Of a stretch of DNA of 64,000 nucleotides, positions 29,052 to 36,985 are shown piece by piece. The stretch spans positions 124,001 to 188,000 of the forward strand of contig NZ_FNFM01000004.1 of the NCBI RefSeq assembly GCF_900101095.1. Reading direction: 5' to 3'. The stretch's first letter is position 1; every line of letters begins with the position of its first letter. The DNA is from Actinopolyspora mzabensis (lineage in GTDB: Bacteria > Actinomycetota > Actinomycetes > Mycobacteriales > Pseudonocardiaceae). The notes under the pieces are model-generated. The model did no database searches and was not told the DNA's origin. It saw nothing but the letters and a program-made list of their open reading frames with translations. Both the position numbers and the translations under genes were made by a program.

Positions 29052-29935
29052 ATCTCTCCGAGGACACCGTCCGAAACCTGCGTACCGCCGGACTGGATCC
29101 CGCGGAGAGCTCAGCTCTGGTGCGTGCGGCGCTGGCCGAGGATCTACGCTACGGCCCCGACCTCACCACGGGGGCCACCGTGCCCGCGGAGGCAGTGGCC
29201 TCGGCCGCGTTCAACACCCGAGAAGCCGGTGTGGTGGCCGGGCTGCCGTTCGTACTGGCCGTGCTGGACGAGACGATCGGGCCGGACGGCTACCAGGTGC
29301 TCTCGGCGGTCTCCGACGGCGGGGAAGTCGCCGCGGACGAGTGCGTGCTCGCGGTTCGCGCGCCGGTGGGCGGTCTGCTCACCGCCGAACGGACGGCGTT
29401 GAACCTGCTGTGCCACCTCTCCGGTGTGGCGACGGCTACGGCGGCCTGGGTCGCGGCGGTGCGCGACTCGGACTGCGTGATCCGGGACAGTCGCAAGACC
29501 GTGCCCGGAATCAGACTGCCGCAGAAGTACGCGGTGCGTTGCGGCGGTGGCAGCAACCATCGGCTCGGGCTCGGCGACGCCATGCTCGTCAAGGACAACC
29601 ACGTGGCAGCCGCCGGTTCCGTGACCGCCGCACTGCGGGCGTGCCGGGAGTACGCGCCCGAACTGGAGCTCGAGGTCGAGGTGTCCGGTCTCGACGAACT
29701 CGACGAGGTGCTGCCCGAGAACCCGGCGTTGGTGCTGCTGGACAACTTCACGCCGCGGGACTGCGCCGAAGCGGTCCGACGTGCCGCGGAACTTTCCCCC
29801 CGAACCGGGCTGGAGGCTTCCGGGGGGCTCACCCTCGACCTCGCACCGACCTACGCCGCCACCGGAGTGCACTACCTGGCGGTCGGAGCGTTGACCCATT
29901 CGGCGGGCGTGCTGGACATCGGATTGGACATGTGA
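29048..29935 (+). CDS. nadC: Nicotinate-nucleotide pyrophosphorylase (quinolinate phosphoribosyltransferase)
   Basis: 295 residues from a TTG at 29048, six bases after GAGGAA and overlapping the nadB stop; an earlier frame extension to 28967 lies within nadB and is rejected. NadC makes nicotinate mononucleotide from quinolinate and PRPP. Visible motifs are the early LAEDLRYGPDLTTGA, the active-site RDSRKTVPGIRLPQKYAV, NHRLGLGDAMLVKDNH, and EASGGLTLD near the end. With nadA and nadB it completes the de novo aspartate pathway, consistent with control by the adjacent nrtR. Confidence 0.96.
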   Translation: MNLSEDTVRNLRTAGLDPAESSALVRAALAEDLRYGPDLTTGATVPAEAVASAAFNTREAGVVAGLPFVLAVLDETIGPDGYQVLSAVSDGGEVAADECVLAVRAPVGGLLTAERTALNLLCHLSGVATATAAWVAAVRDSDCVIRDSRKTVPGIRLPQKYAVRCGGGSNHRLGLGDAMLVKDNHVAAAGSVTAALRACREYAPELELEVEVSGLDELDEVLPENPALVLLDNFTPRDCAEAVRRAAELSPRTGLEASGGLTLDLAPTYAATGVHYLAVGALTHSAGVLDIGLDM

Positions 29936-29947
29936 ACCGGCTCCGAC

Positions 29948-29981
29948 ACCGGGTTCGGTCGGTGCTCCTATCGAACCCGGT
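29948..29981. terminator. Hairpin after nadC
   Basis: Perfect 10-bp inverted repeat: 29948-29957 (accgggttcg) pairs with 29972-29981. It lies between convergent nadC and the VOC gene. Confidence 0.75.
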
Positions 29982-30083
29982 CCCGCCGTAGCCTTCCGCT
30001 CAAGCCGTCTTGCTCGGGGCATTCTTGTGTACCGTGATCCCCGAGCGGTGCAACTCGAGCCGCGACGAAAGTGCGACCCACCC

Positions 30084-30431
30084 TTACTTGTGGCTGACCA
30101 CGTTGACCACCCGGCCGTTGGGGTCGCGGACGAAGAACCGGCGCACTCCCCACTCCTCGTTCCGCAGCGGGTGCACGATCTCCGCACCGTTCTCCACCAT
30201 CCGCGCGTGGACGGCGTCGACATCTTCCACCTCGACGCTCATGTCCGGTACGACCGGGGCCGTCTCGTCGTGGGTCATGAAGGTGACCTGGGCCGTGGGA
30301 TTGCTGGGCGAGGCGAGTGTCATCACCCAACCGAGGTTCATGACCTCCTCGAACCCCATCAGACCGTAGAACTCTCGGCTCTCCTCCATGGCTTCCGATC
30401 GGATGTCGGGCATGGCGCGGCGGATGGACAT
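30084..30431 (-). CDS. VOC superfamily protein (glyoxalase/bleomycin-resistance fold)
   Basis: 115 residues from ATG 30431 with AGGAG upstream. It shows the paired beta-alpha-beta-beta-beta pattern of VOC proteins: RSEAMEESREFYGLMGFEEV in the first half and VRRFFVRDPNGRVVNVVSH in the second. Substrate unknown; many relatives are annotated as glyoxalases or resistance proteins without proof. It is a single gene with no functional partner next to it. Confidence 0.85.
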   Translation of the reverse strand: MSIRRAMPDIRSEAMEESREFYGLMGFEEVMNLGWVMTLASPSNPTAQVTFMTHDETAPVVPDMSVEVEDVDAVHARMVENGAEIVHPLRNEEWGVRRFFVRDPNGRVVNVVSHK

Positions 30432-30605
30432 CGGTCACTCCTGTTCGAACGAGGAAACACAGGCGTCCCAGATTCTCCGCCTAGGGACGACACCCCACAT
30501 CGAACGCGGTAGGAACCGCCGCGAACGTACACCTCCGGGGCACGGCGTCCCCGCACCGGAGTTCCGGCACGGGAGCCCCGGCCCGAGAAGGAACCGCCCC
30601 GGTGA

Positions 30606-31397
30606 TCAGAACTTCCGGTTGGCGAGTACCGGAATCTCCTCCCGCGCCTGCTCGGCGCGCTCCGGAGCGATGTCGGTGATCAGCACGTCGGGTTCGGCCT
30701 CGAGCTGGTCGTGTATCACCCCATAGGGGGTGACCACGGTGCTGTAGCCGATTCCGGTGGGGGCCTTGGCCGCCGGTTCGCGGCCGATGCTGCGTGGATC
30801 CGCCTGTCCGCAGGCCAGTATCCAGGAGGTGGAGTCCAGCGCCCTGGCCCGTGCCAACAGTTCCCACTGCTCTCGCTTGCCCGTTCCCGCGCCCCAGGAA
30901 GCCGCCGTGACCGTCACCGAGGCGCCAAGTTCCGCCAGTGTGGTGAAAAGCCCGGGGAAACGAATGTCGTAGCAGGTCGTGAAACCCACGGTGGCGCCGG
31001 GCAGCCGCACTGTCAGCGGTTGCTCCCCCTCGGCCACGTTGCGCGACTCGGTGAAGCCGAACGCGTCGTAGAGGTGGATCTTGTCGTAGCGTGCCCGCAT
31101 GCCCGGTCCGGTCACCAGCAGTGTGTTGGTCACTCGGCCGTCCTCGGTGGGGGTGAACATTCCCGCGGTCACGGTGATGCCCGCGTCAGCGGCCAGCCTG
31201 CCGACCTCACCGGCCCACGGGCCGTCCAGCGGTTCCGCCAGCGGTGCCAGCGGGATTCCGAAGCAGGCCATGGTGGCTTCCGGAAAGACCGCGAGTTCCG
31301 CACCGGCCTCGGCGGCACGACGCACTCCTCCCGCCACGAGCTCCAGGTTGGCGTCCGGGTCCGGTGTGGACGCGATCTGGCACAGCGCGACGCGCAC
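30606..31397 (-). CDS. Carbon-nitrogen hydrolase (nitrilase superfamily amidase)
   Basis: 263 residues from GTG 31397 with GAGGAG just upstream; the frame is open to 31451 but the extra residues are not family-like. The nitrilase triad is visible: E40 (VFPEA), K106 (RYDKIHLYD) and C142 (TTCYDIRFPGL). The pattern resembles the omega-amidase/Nit2 and deaminated-glutathione amidase (Nit1) group, which clean up transamination side products. The exact substrate is not determined. It is divergent from the ABC importer operon. Confidence 0.88.
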   Translation of the reverse strand: MRVALCQIASTPDPDANLELVAGGVRRAAEAGAELAVFPEATMACFGIPLAPLAEPLDGPWAGEVGRLAADAGITVTAGMFTPTEDGRVTNTLLVTGPGMRARYDKIHLYDAFGFTESRNVAEGEQPLTVRLPGATVGFTTCYDIRFPGLFTTLAELGASVTVTAASWGAGTGKREQWELLARARALDSTSWILACGQADPRSIGREPAAKAPTGIGYSTVVTPYGVIHDQLEAEPDVLITDIAPERAEQAREEIPVLANRKF

Positions 31398-31495
31398 TTG
31401 GGCTCCTCCCGTTGTGGCCGGGCTACACTCGACATTCTCCCATGCGCTCACTGCCGTCGACGAGCGTGCGTCCGGGTAGGCAACGTCTCATCCTG

Positions 31496-31534
31496 TTGCC
31501 ATTCTCTTGCAGTAGTTTCTAGGGTTGTTCCGTG
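31496..31534 (+). promoter_or_regulatory. Likely promoter of the ABC importer operon, leaderless start
   Basis: TTGCCA (31496-31501), an 18-base spacer, and TAGGGT (31520-31525) lie six bases before the GTG at 31532. There is no ribosome site, so the mRNA probably starts at the start codon. Confidence 0.55.
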
Positions 31535-33118
31535 CTGAACCGGCGTACACTGATCACTTCCTCCTTGGCCGCCTTCGCCGTGGCGGGGACCTCCTGCGCG
31601 GCTCCGGAGGGAAGCGGCGGCGATCCCCGGGCCATGCTGCTGGCCGACGGGTACGAACCGAGCAGCCTCAACCCACTGCTGGGCTATGCGCGTTCCGGGG
31701 CGGCCAAGTTCTACGACGGTTTGCTCGCCTTCGACGGCAACGGGCAACTGCATCCGGCACTGGCGGCGGAACAGCCCAGCCCCGCGGACGGCGCGCGTAC
31801 CTGGACCGTGCGACTGCGCCGCGACGTCCGGTTCCACGACGGCAGTCCTTTCCGCGCACGTGACGTGGTGGCCACCTACCGCGCCGCCATCGATCCCGCG
31901 TACGCGGCCACGATCAGTTCCGGGCTGTCGATGCTCGAGGACGTGGAAGCCGTGGACGAGCACACCGTGCGCTTCCGGCTCAACATCCCCTACGCGGCCT
32001 GGCCCGCCCGTATGGTCATGGGAATCCTGCCCGAGTCCGCGCTGGCCGAAGCCGTGCCACAGAGTGAGTCCCCGATCAACACGCAGCCGGTGGGCACCGG
32101 CCCCTACCGACTCGCCGAGTGGCGGCGCGGCGAGCGAATGCTCTGGCGTGCCAACGAGAACTACTGGGGCGGTACGCCGCGGATTTCCGAGATCACCGTC
32201 GTTTTCGCCACCGACGACAACACCAGGGCGCAGCGCGTGCAGGCCGGAGAGTTCGACGGCACCGTACTTCCCCCGCTGCTGGCCGAGCGGGTGGGCAACG
32301 GTTCCTACCGCACCGTGCACCACGACACCGCCGACTACCGGGCCATCACGCTGCCTGCCGACCAACCCGTCACGGGTGACCTCGCCGTGCGGATGGCGCT
32401 CAACCTGGCGGCGAATCGTTCCGAGATGGTGGACAGCCTGCTCGGCGGGCACGGCGAACCCGCCTACACTCCCATCCCGGAGTCCATGGGGCGCTTCCAC
32501 GAGCCCGACGCGAAGTTGGAGTTCGACCAGCGGCGCGCCCGTCGGATCCTCGACGAGGCGGGCTGGCGTGCTGGTTCGGACGGGATTCGCACCAAGGAGG
32601 GCACGCGGGCGAGTTTCACCGTGATGTACTTCGCCGATGACACCCTCCGCAAGAAGTTCGCCCAGGCGTTCGCCTCGGACGCCGGGAAGGTGGGAGTACG
32701 GGTCGAACTGGCAGGAGTGGACCGCGCCGAAGCCGCCGAACGAATCGGTACCGACGCGATAGTGCTCGGTGGCGGCAGCCCGCTGGATCCGGACCTGCAG
32801 ATGTATTCCGGTCTGCACTCCTCGATGATCGGCACCGGTACGTACCGGAACCCGGCCAAGTACCGCAACGAGCGAGTGGACTCGGCGCTGGACGCCGGGA
32901 GGCGCACCGTCGAACCGGCCGAGCGGGCCAGGCACTACAAGGCGGCGCAGCGTGCCTACGTCGCGGACCCCGGCCTGGTCTATCTGGCGTTCATCCAGCA
33001 CAGCTACGTCGTCCGCACCGGGGTCTGGGAGGGTTACGAACCCGTCGTGGAACCGCACACGCACGGCACCACATGGGGGCCGTGGTGGAACGTCGAGGAC
33101 TGGACGCCGCAGAAGTGA
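31532..33118 (+). CDS. ABC importer substrate-binding protein (SBP_bac_5, peptide/nickel type)
   Basis: 528 residues from GTG 31532. It has a basic, hydrophobic N-terminus (LNRRTLITSSLAAFAVAGTSCA) whose C22 is the likely lipidation site, although the residues before it are not an ideal lipobox. The mature part is a type II binding protein: EPSSLNPLLGYA, TWTVRLRRDVRFHDGSPFRARDV (quoted: VRFHDGSPFRARDV), VGTGPYRLAEW, and ENYWGG. Family members capture oligopeptides, dipeptides, nickel chelates or heme. The ligand cannot be told. First gene of a five-gene operon. Confidence 0.92.
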   Translation: MLNRRTLITSSLAAFAVAGTSCAAPEGSGGDPRAMLLADGYEPSSLNPLLGYARSGAAKFYDGLLAFDGNGQLHPALAAEQPSPADGARTWTVRLRRDVRFHDGSPFRARDVVATYRAAIDPAYAATISSGLSMLEDVEAVDEHTVRFRLNIPYAAWPARMVMGILPESALAEAVPQSESPINTQPVGTGPYRLAEWRRGERMLWRANENYWGGTPRISEITVVFATDDNTRAQRVQAGEFDGTVLPPLLAERVGNGSYRTVHHDTADYRAITLPADQPVTGDLAVRMALNLAANRSEMVDSLLGGHGEPAYTPIPESMGRFHEPDAKLEFDQRRARRILDEAGWRAGSDGIRTKEGTRASFTVMYFADDTLRKKFAQAFASDAGKVGVRVELAGVDRAEAAERIGTDAIVLGGGSPLDPDLQMYSGLHSSMIGTGTYRNPAKYRNERVDSALDAGRRTVEPAERARHYKAAQRAYVADPGLVYLAFIQHSYVVRTGVWEGYEPVVEPHTHGTTWGPWWNVEDWTPQK

Positions 33119-34125
33119 GAACACGCTCGAGAGCGCCCGCGGGCCGGGCGCGAACCCGCGCGGTCGCCGGACTCGTCGTCCGCAGGCTCGTACTCGCCGT
33201 GCCGGTGCTGCTGCTCGTCTCGTTCGCGGTGTTCCTGCTCGCCGCGGCCTCGCCGTTCGACCCGATCCACCAGTACTACGGGGTGCAGATCTTCGACGCC
33301 TCGGCCGCGGACGTGGCCCGGGTACGACAACAGCTCGATCTCGACCGCCCGGTGCTCGTGCGGTTCTGGGACTGGTTGAGCGGAATCCTGTCCGGTGACC
33401 TCGGCACGTCCCGCTCGATGCGCGCACCGGTCGCGGACGTGCTGGCGAGGCGTCTGCCGTGGACGCTGCTGCTCACGTGCTGCGGCCTGGCTCTCGCCGT
33501 GGTCTTCTCACTGGTGATCGGAACCGTTGCCGCTTGGCGGCAGGGTGGCTGGACGGACCGGCTGATCACGGCCCTCGGCCACGCCCTGGAGGGAATTCCG
33601 CCCTTCGTGGTGGCGTTGTTGGCCATCGCCCTGTTCTCGCTCGGCCTCGGGTGGCTGCCGGTCGCCGGTCTCACGGACGCGGGCAGTTCGCTCGGCCCCG
33701 GGCAGGTCCTCGAGCACCTGGTGCTCCCCGCCGCGGTACTGGGGCTCTCGCAGGCCCCCTGGCTGGTACTGCACGTACGACAGTCGCTGCTGGCAGCGTT
33801 CACCGAGGATCACGTCACCGGTGCTCGAGCCCGAGGCCTCCGCGAACGTGTCGTGGTCGCGCGACACGCGTTGCCCACCGCGCTGCTGCCGTTCGTGACA
33901 CTGATCGGTGCCCGTATCCCCGAGCTCGTGACCGGCGCCGTGCTGGTGGAGGAGGTCTTCTCCTGGCCGGGTGTGGCCTCCGCCGTGGTCACCGCGGCGA
34001 AAGCGGCGGACTATCCGCTGCTGGCGATCCTGACCCTGCTCGCCACGGCCGCCGTGCTGCTCGGCTCCCTCCTGGCCGACGTGGCAGCCGTACTACTCGA
34101 TCCGAGAGTCTCCGCTGATGGTTGA
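33115..34125 (+). CDS. ABC importer permease, DppB/NikB type
   Basis: 336 residues using the GTG at 33115, whose GTGA overlaps the stop of the binding-protein gene; a longer frame from 33073 is possible. It has about six transmembrane helices and the DppB-type N-terminal pattern LVLAVPVLLLVSFAVFLL. The cytoplasmic EAA-like loop is ARARGLRERVVVARHALPTALLP. It pairs with the next gene to form the membrane channel. Confidence 0.92.
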   Translation: MRTRSRAPAGRARTRAVAGLVVRRLVLAVPVLLLVSFAVFLLAAASPFDPIHQYYGVQIFDASAADVARVRQQLDLDRPVLVRFWDWLSGILSGDLGTSRSMRAPVADVLARRLPWTLLLTCCGLALAVVFSLVIGTVAAWRQGGWTDRLITALGHALEGIPPFVVALLAIALFSLGLGWLPVAGLTDAGSSLGPGQVLEHLVLPAAVLGLSQAPWLVLHVRQSLLAAFTEDHVTGARARGLRERVVVARHALPTALLPFVTLIGARIPELVTGAVLVEEVFSWPGVASAVVTAAKAADYPLLAILTLLATAAVLLGSLLADVAAVLLDPRVSADG

Positions 34126-35041
34126 GCTCGAACCCGACAGTGCCACCGTGGCTCGACCCCGCCCCTGGCGAAGCGCCACTCGTGCCCGTGCCGGCTCCGG
34201 CCGGGGTGCGGCCGGAGCAGTGCGCGCACGGCTCCGGCTCGTGACGGCGGTAACCGTGCTGTGCGTGCTCACCCTGGCCGCGTTGTCGGTTCCCGTCCTG
34301 TCCGCGGCGCCCGGCACCGTGGACTACCAGGCCATACGACTTCCCCCGGGGCCGGGACATCCGTTCGGCACGGACACCTCGGGACGCGACCTGTTCGTGC
34401 GCTCGCTGGCGGGCCTGCGGGTGTCACTGCTCGTGGCGGTGGTCAGCACGGTGGTGTCCACAGTGCTCGGCACCGTGGTGGGGGCGCTCTCCGGCGCGTC
34501 CGGCGGATGGGTGGACCGTCTGCTGATGCGCTTGGTGGACGCGGTCAACGCCGTACCGCACCTGTTGCTGGGCATCGTGATCGTCGCGCTCTACCAGGGA
34601 ACGGTGCTCGCGGTGGTGCTGTCCATCGGCCTGACCCACTGGGCCACGGTCGCGCGTGTGGTGCGTTCCGAAGTGCTCGGGCTGCGTAACCGGCCCTACG
34701 TGGACGCGGCCGTTTCGGCCGGTGCCGGTCGGTGGTGGGTGCTGCGCAACCATCTGCTGCCTGCGATCGTGCCTCAAGCCGCACTGTCCGCGGTGCTGCT
34801 CGTGCCGCACGCGGTGTTCCACGAGACCGCGCTGAGCTTCCTCGGGCTGGGACTGCCCCCGCATCTGGCCAGCATCGGAAACATCCTCTCCGACGGCAGG
34901 GAGGGGGTGCTGCTCGGTGCCTGGTGGATCGTGGCGTTCCCGGCCGGGCTGCTCGTGGCCACCACGCTTTCGGTGTCCGGGATCGCCGCCGCCTGGCGGG
35001 ACCGGACGATTCCCACTCGGCGTTCCGAACTGACGCTTTGA
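34118..35041 (+). CDS. ABC importer permease, DppC/NikC type
   Basis: 307 residues, ATG overlapping the previous stop by eight bases. The Arg/Ala-rich N-terminus precedes about six membrane segments. The DppC signature HPFGTDTSGRDLFVRSLAG is clear. The EAA loop is AAVSAGAGRWWVLRNHLLP, and the usual ETALSFLGLGLPP follows. Second permease of the importer. Confidence 0.92.
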   Translation: MVELEPDSATVARPRPWRSATRARAGSGRGAAGAVRARLRLVTAVTVLCVLTLAALSVPVLSAAPGTVDYQAIRLPPGPGHPFGTDTSGRDLFVRSLAGLRVSLLVAVVSTVVSTVLGTVVGALSGASGGWVDRLLMRLVDAVNAVPHLLLGIVIVALYQGTVLAVVLSIGLTHWATVARVVRSEVLGLRNRPYVDAAVSAGAGRWWVLRNHLLPAIVPQAALSAVLLVPHAVFHETALSFLGLGLPPHLASIGNILSDGREGVLLGAWWIVAFPAGLLVATTLSVSGIAAAWRDRTIPTRRSELTL

Positions 35042-35077
35042 ACGCCCCGCGAACCGAGCCGGACGGAGTGATCATCG

Positions 35078-36055
35078 GTGCAGCAGTCGCCACTGCTCTG
35101 GTTGGACGACATGTCGGTGCGTTTCGAACTGGGGCAAAGCCGTGGTTCCGAGCCCGTGTACGCCGTCACCGACGCCAGGCTACGACTGTTTCCCGGTCAG
35201 GTGCTGGCGCTGGTGGGTGAGTCCGGCTGCGGCAAGTCCGTACTCGCCTCCGCACTGCTCGGGCTGCTGCCCGCCAACGCGTGGTCACGTGGGCGCGCCC
35301 TGCTGAGTTCCGGAACGGACGAGGACGTCGAGTTGCTCGCGGCCCCCGAGAGCGTGCTCGCGCGTGGCGTCCGGGGGAGGCGAGTCGGTCTCGTCCCCCA
35401 GTCCGCCGCGACCCACCTCACCCCGGTGCGTACCGCACGTGCCCAACTCTCCGAGGCGTTCCGTGAGCTGCGTGGTCGTGTCGACCGTGCCGAGGTGGAC
35501 GCGCTGGCCCGACGGGTCGGGTTGGATCCGCACGACCTCGATCACTATCCGCACGAGCTGTCCGGCGGGATGGCGCAACGCGTCGCCGTCGCCTCGGCGC
35601 TGGTGGCCGACCCCCCGGTGGTCATCGCGGACGAGCCCACCACGGGGCTGGACCGACCGTTGGTCGAGCGTGTCACGGATCTGCTCGGCGAACTCGCCGA
35701 TCGCGAAAGAGGAGTGCTGTTGATCACTCATGACCTGGACGCCGCCGCGCGGGTGGCCACCCACGTGGCGGTGATGTACGCCAGTCGGGTGGTGGAGAGC
35801 GGGCCCGCGGCCGAAGTGTTCGGCGAGCCCTGGCACCCCTACACGAAACGGTTGCTGGCGGCTCTGCCGGAAGGGGGGTTTCAGCCCGTCCCCGGTCATC
35901 CGCCGGCACTGACGGAGTTGACCGAGCTCGAACGCGAATGGGGCTGCGTGTTCTGCCTGCGTTGCCCCGAAACACCCGGTGTGGCGCCTTGCAACGGTGA
36001 GCCGGAGCTCGTCGAGCACGGTCGCAGGTCCGTCGCGGCGCACCCGCCGTGCTGA
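35078..36055 (+). CDS. ABC importer ATP-binding protein, DppD/NikD type
   Basis: 325 residues from GTG 35078. Walker A is GESGCGKS, the Q loop is in VGLVPQS, the ABC signature is LSGGMAQRV, Walker B is VVIADEPTT, and the switch histidine is in LLITHDL. The C-terminal extension has Cys residues (CVFCLRCPETPGVAPC) in the oligopeptide/dipeptide ATPase extension region, which in some relatives carries an Fe-S cluster. It lies 36 bases after the permease gene. Confidence 0.93.
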   Translation: MQQSPLLWLDDMSVRFELGQSRGSEPVYAVTDARLRLFPGQVLALVGESGCGKSVLASALLGLLPANAWSRGRALLSSGTDEDVELLAAPESVLARGVRGRRVGLVPQSAATHLTPVRTARAQLSEAFRELRGRVDRAEVDALARRVGLDPHDLDHYPHELSGGMAQRVAVASALVADPPVVIADEPTTGLDRPLVERVTDLLGELADRERGVLLITHDLDAAARVATHVAVMYASRVVESGPAAEVFGEPWHPYTKRLLAALPEGGFQPVPGHPPALTELTELEREWGCVFCLRCPETPGVAPCNGEPELVEHGRRSVAAHPPC

Positions 36056-36690
36056 GCGCCAGGGGAGTGGTCGCGGGATACGCCCGCGGCCCCGCCGTAC
36101 TCGACGGAGTGGACGTGAGCGTTCCCCGGGGTTCGGTGCGCGGGCTCGCCGGACCGAGCGGTTGCGGCAAATCCACGCTGGCCAGGGTGCTGGCGCTGCT
36201 GCAGCGTCCGTGGTCGGGCACTGTCGAGCTGGACGGCCGCGAGATCCGGGGCGCCCGCTACTCGGTTCCCCGTGAGGCGCGCACCTCGGTGGGGATCGTT
36301 TTCCAGCAGCCCCGCCCCGCCGTGGACCCGCGTATGACGCTGTGCGAAATCGTCTCGGAGCCGCTGCGTGTCCGTGGTGTTCGGCAACTCCGGAGCGGCG
36401 TGGAAGAGTTGGCCGAGGTGACCGGTCTCGACGCGGAGCTGCTCGGCAGGATGCCGCACGAGGTCAGCGACGGCCAGTTGCAGCGGGCCTGCCTGGCACG
36501 TGCGCTCGCCCCGCGTCCTCGTTACCTGATCTGCGACGAGATGACCGGGATGCTGGACGCCTCCACCACTGCCGCGCTCGTCCGCGTCGTGATCGACCGG
36601 GTGACGGAGGAGGGCCTGGGTGTGCTGGCCATCAGTCACGACGAGTCGCTGTTGCGTGCCTGGGCCGGTAACGACGTCATCCGGTGGTAG
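36049..36690 (+). CDS. ABC importer ATP-binding protein, DppF/NikE type
   Basis: 213 residues, GTG start overlapping the previous stop by seven bases. Walker A is GPSGCGKST, Walker B is YLICDEMTGMLD and the switch region is AISHDESLL. The ABC signature is altered to VSDGQLQRA, and Walker B has EM rather than EP; such changes are frequent in the second ATPase of this family. It lacks the usual C-terminal oligopeptide extension, so it is shorter than typical DppF (about 330). It completes the five-gene importer. Confidence 0.88.
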   Translation: MLSARGVVAGYARGPAVLDGVDVSVPRGSVRGLAGPSGCGKSTLARVLALLQRPWSGTVELDGREIRGARYSVPREARTSVGIVFQQPRPAVDPRMTLCEIVSEPLRVRGVRQLRSGVEELAEVTGLDAELLGRMPHEVSDGQLQRACLARALAPRPRYLICDEMTGMLDASTTAALVRVVIDRVTEEGLGVLAISHDESLLRAWAGNDVIRW

Positions 36691-36785
36691 GGCGGGGGAG
36701 TGTGGCAGGGTGAGGTGGTTGTCCGGTGCACGGTCGCCACGTGTCGTGGTGGCCGTAGGCGCTCGATTGGTTGTGGAGAGCACTG

Positions 36786-36938
36786 ATGAGTGAACAGACC
36801 ACGTTCATGCAATGGCGTGAACGAGCCAAAACCGAGATCCGTGACGAACACCCGCAGCTGCGCTGGCTGCTGATCACAGCCGGAGTGGTCGTGGTGCTCG
36901 GGATCGTGCTGGGGGCCGCTGTGCTGCTGCTCCTCTGA
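36786..36938 (+). CDS. Small single-pass membrane protein (50 residues)
   Basis: ATG 36786 has GGAGAG at 36775-36780 and the frame ends at TGA 36936-36938. The protein begins MSEQTTFMQWRERAKTEIRD, a charged cytoplasmic stretch. Residues about 27-50 form one transmembrane helix (LLITAGVVVVLGIVLGAAVL). It is followed directly by a perfect terminator palindrome. The ribosome site, charge-then-helix layout and terminator together support a real gene. Function unknown. Confidence 0.7.
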   Translation: MSEQTTFMQWRERAKTEIRDEHPQLRWLLITAGVVVVLGIVLGAAVLLLL

Positions 36939-36946
36939 GCGTTCGA

Positions 36947-36974
36947 GGTGGGGCGTCGCGCGCGACGCCCCACC
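36947..36974. terminator. Perfect 28-bp palindrome (bidirectional terminator)
   Basis: Fully self-complementary from 36947 to 36974 (14 bases per arm, starting ggtggggcgtcgcg). It lies between the small membrane protein and the convergent carboxypeptidase gene. Confidence 0.8.
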
Positions 36975-36985
36975 CGCGAACTCGG

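Noticed and set aside
31448-33427. 659-residue minus-strand frame opposite the ABC binding-protein gene
   Set aside because: Antisense to two clear genes, no recognisable fold or start signal.
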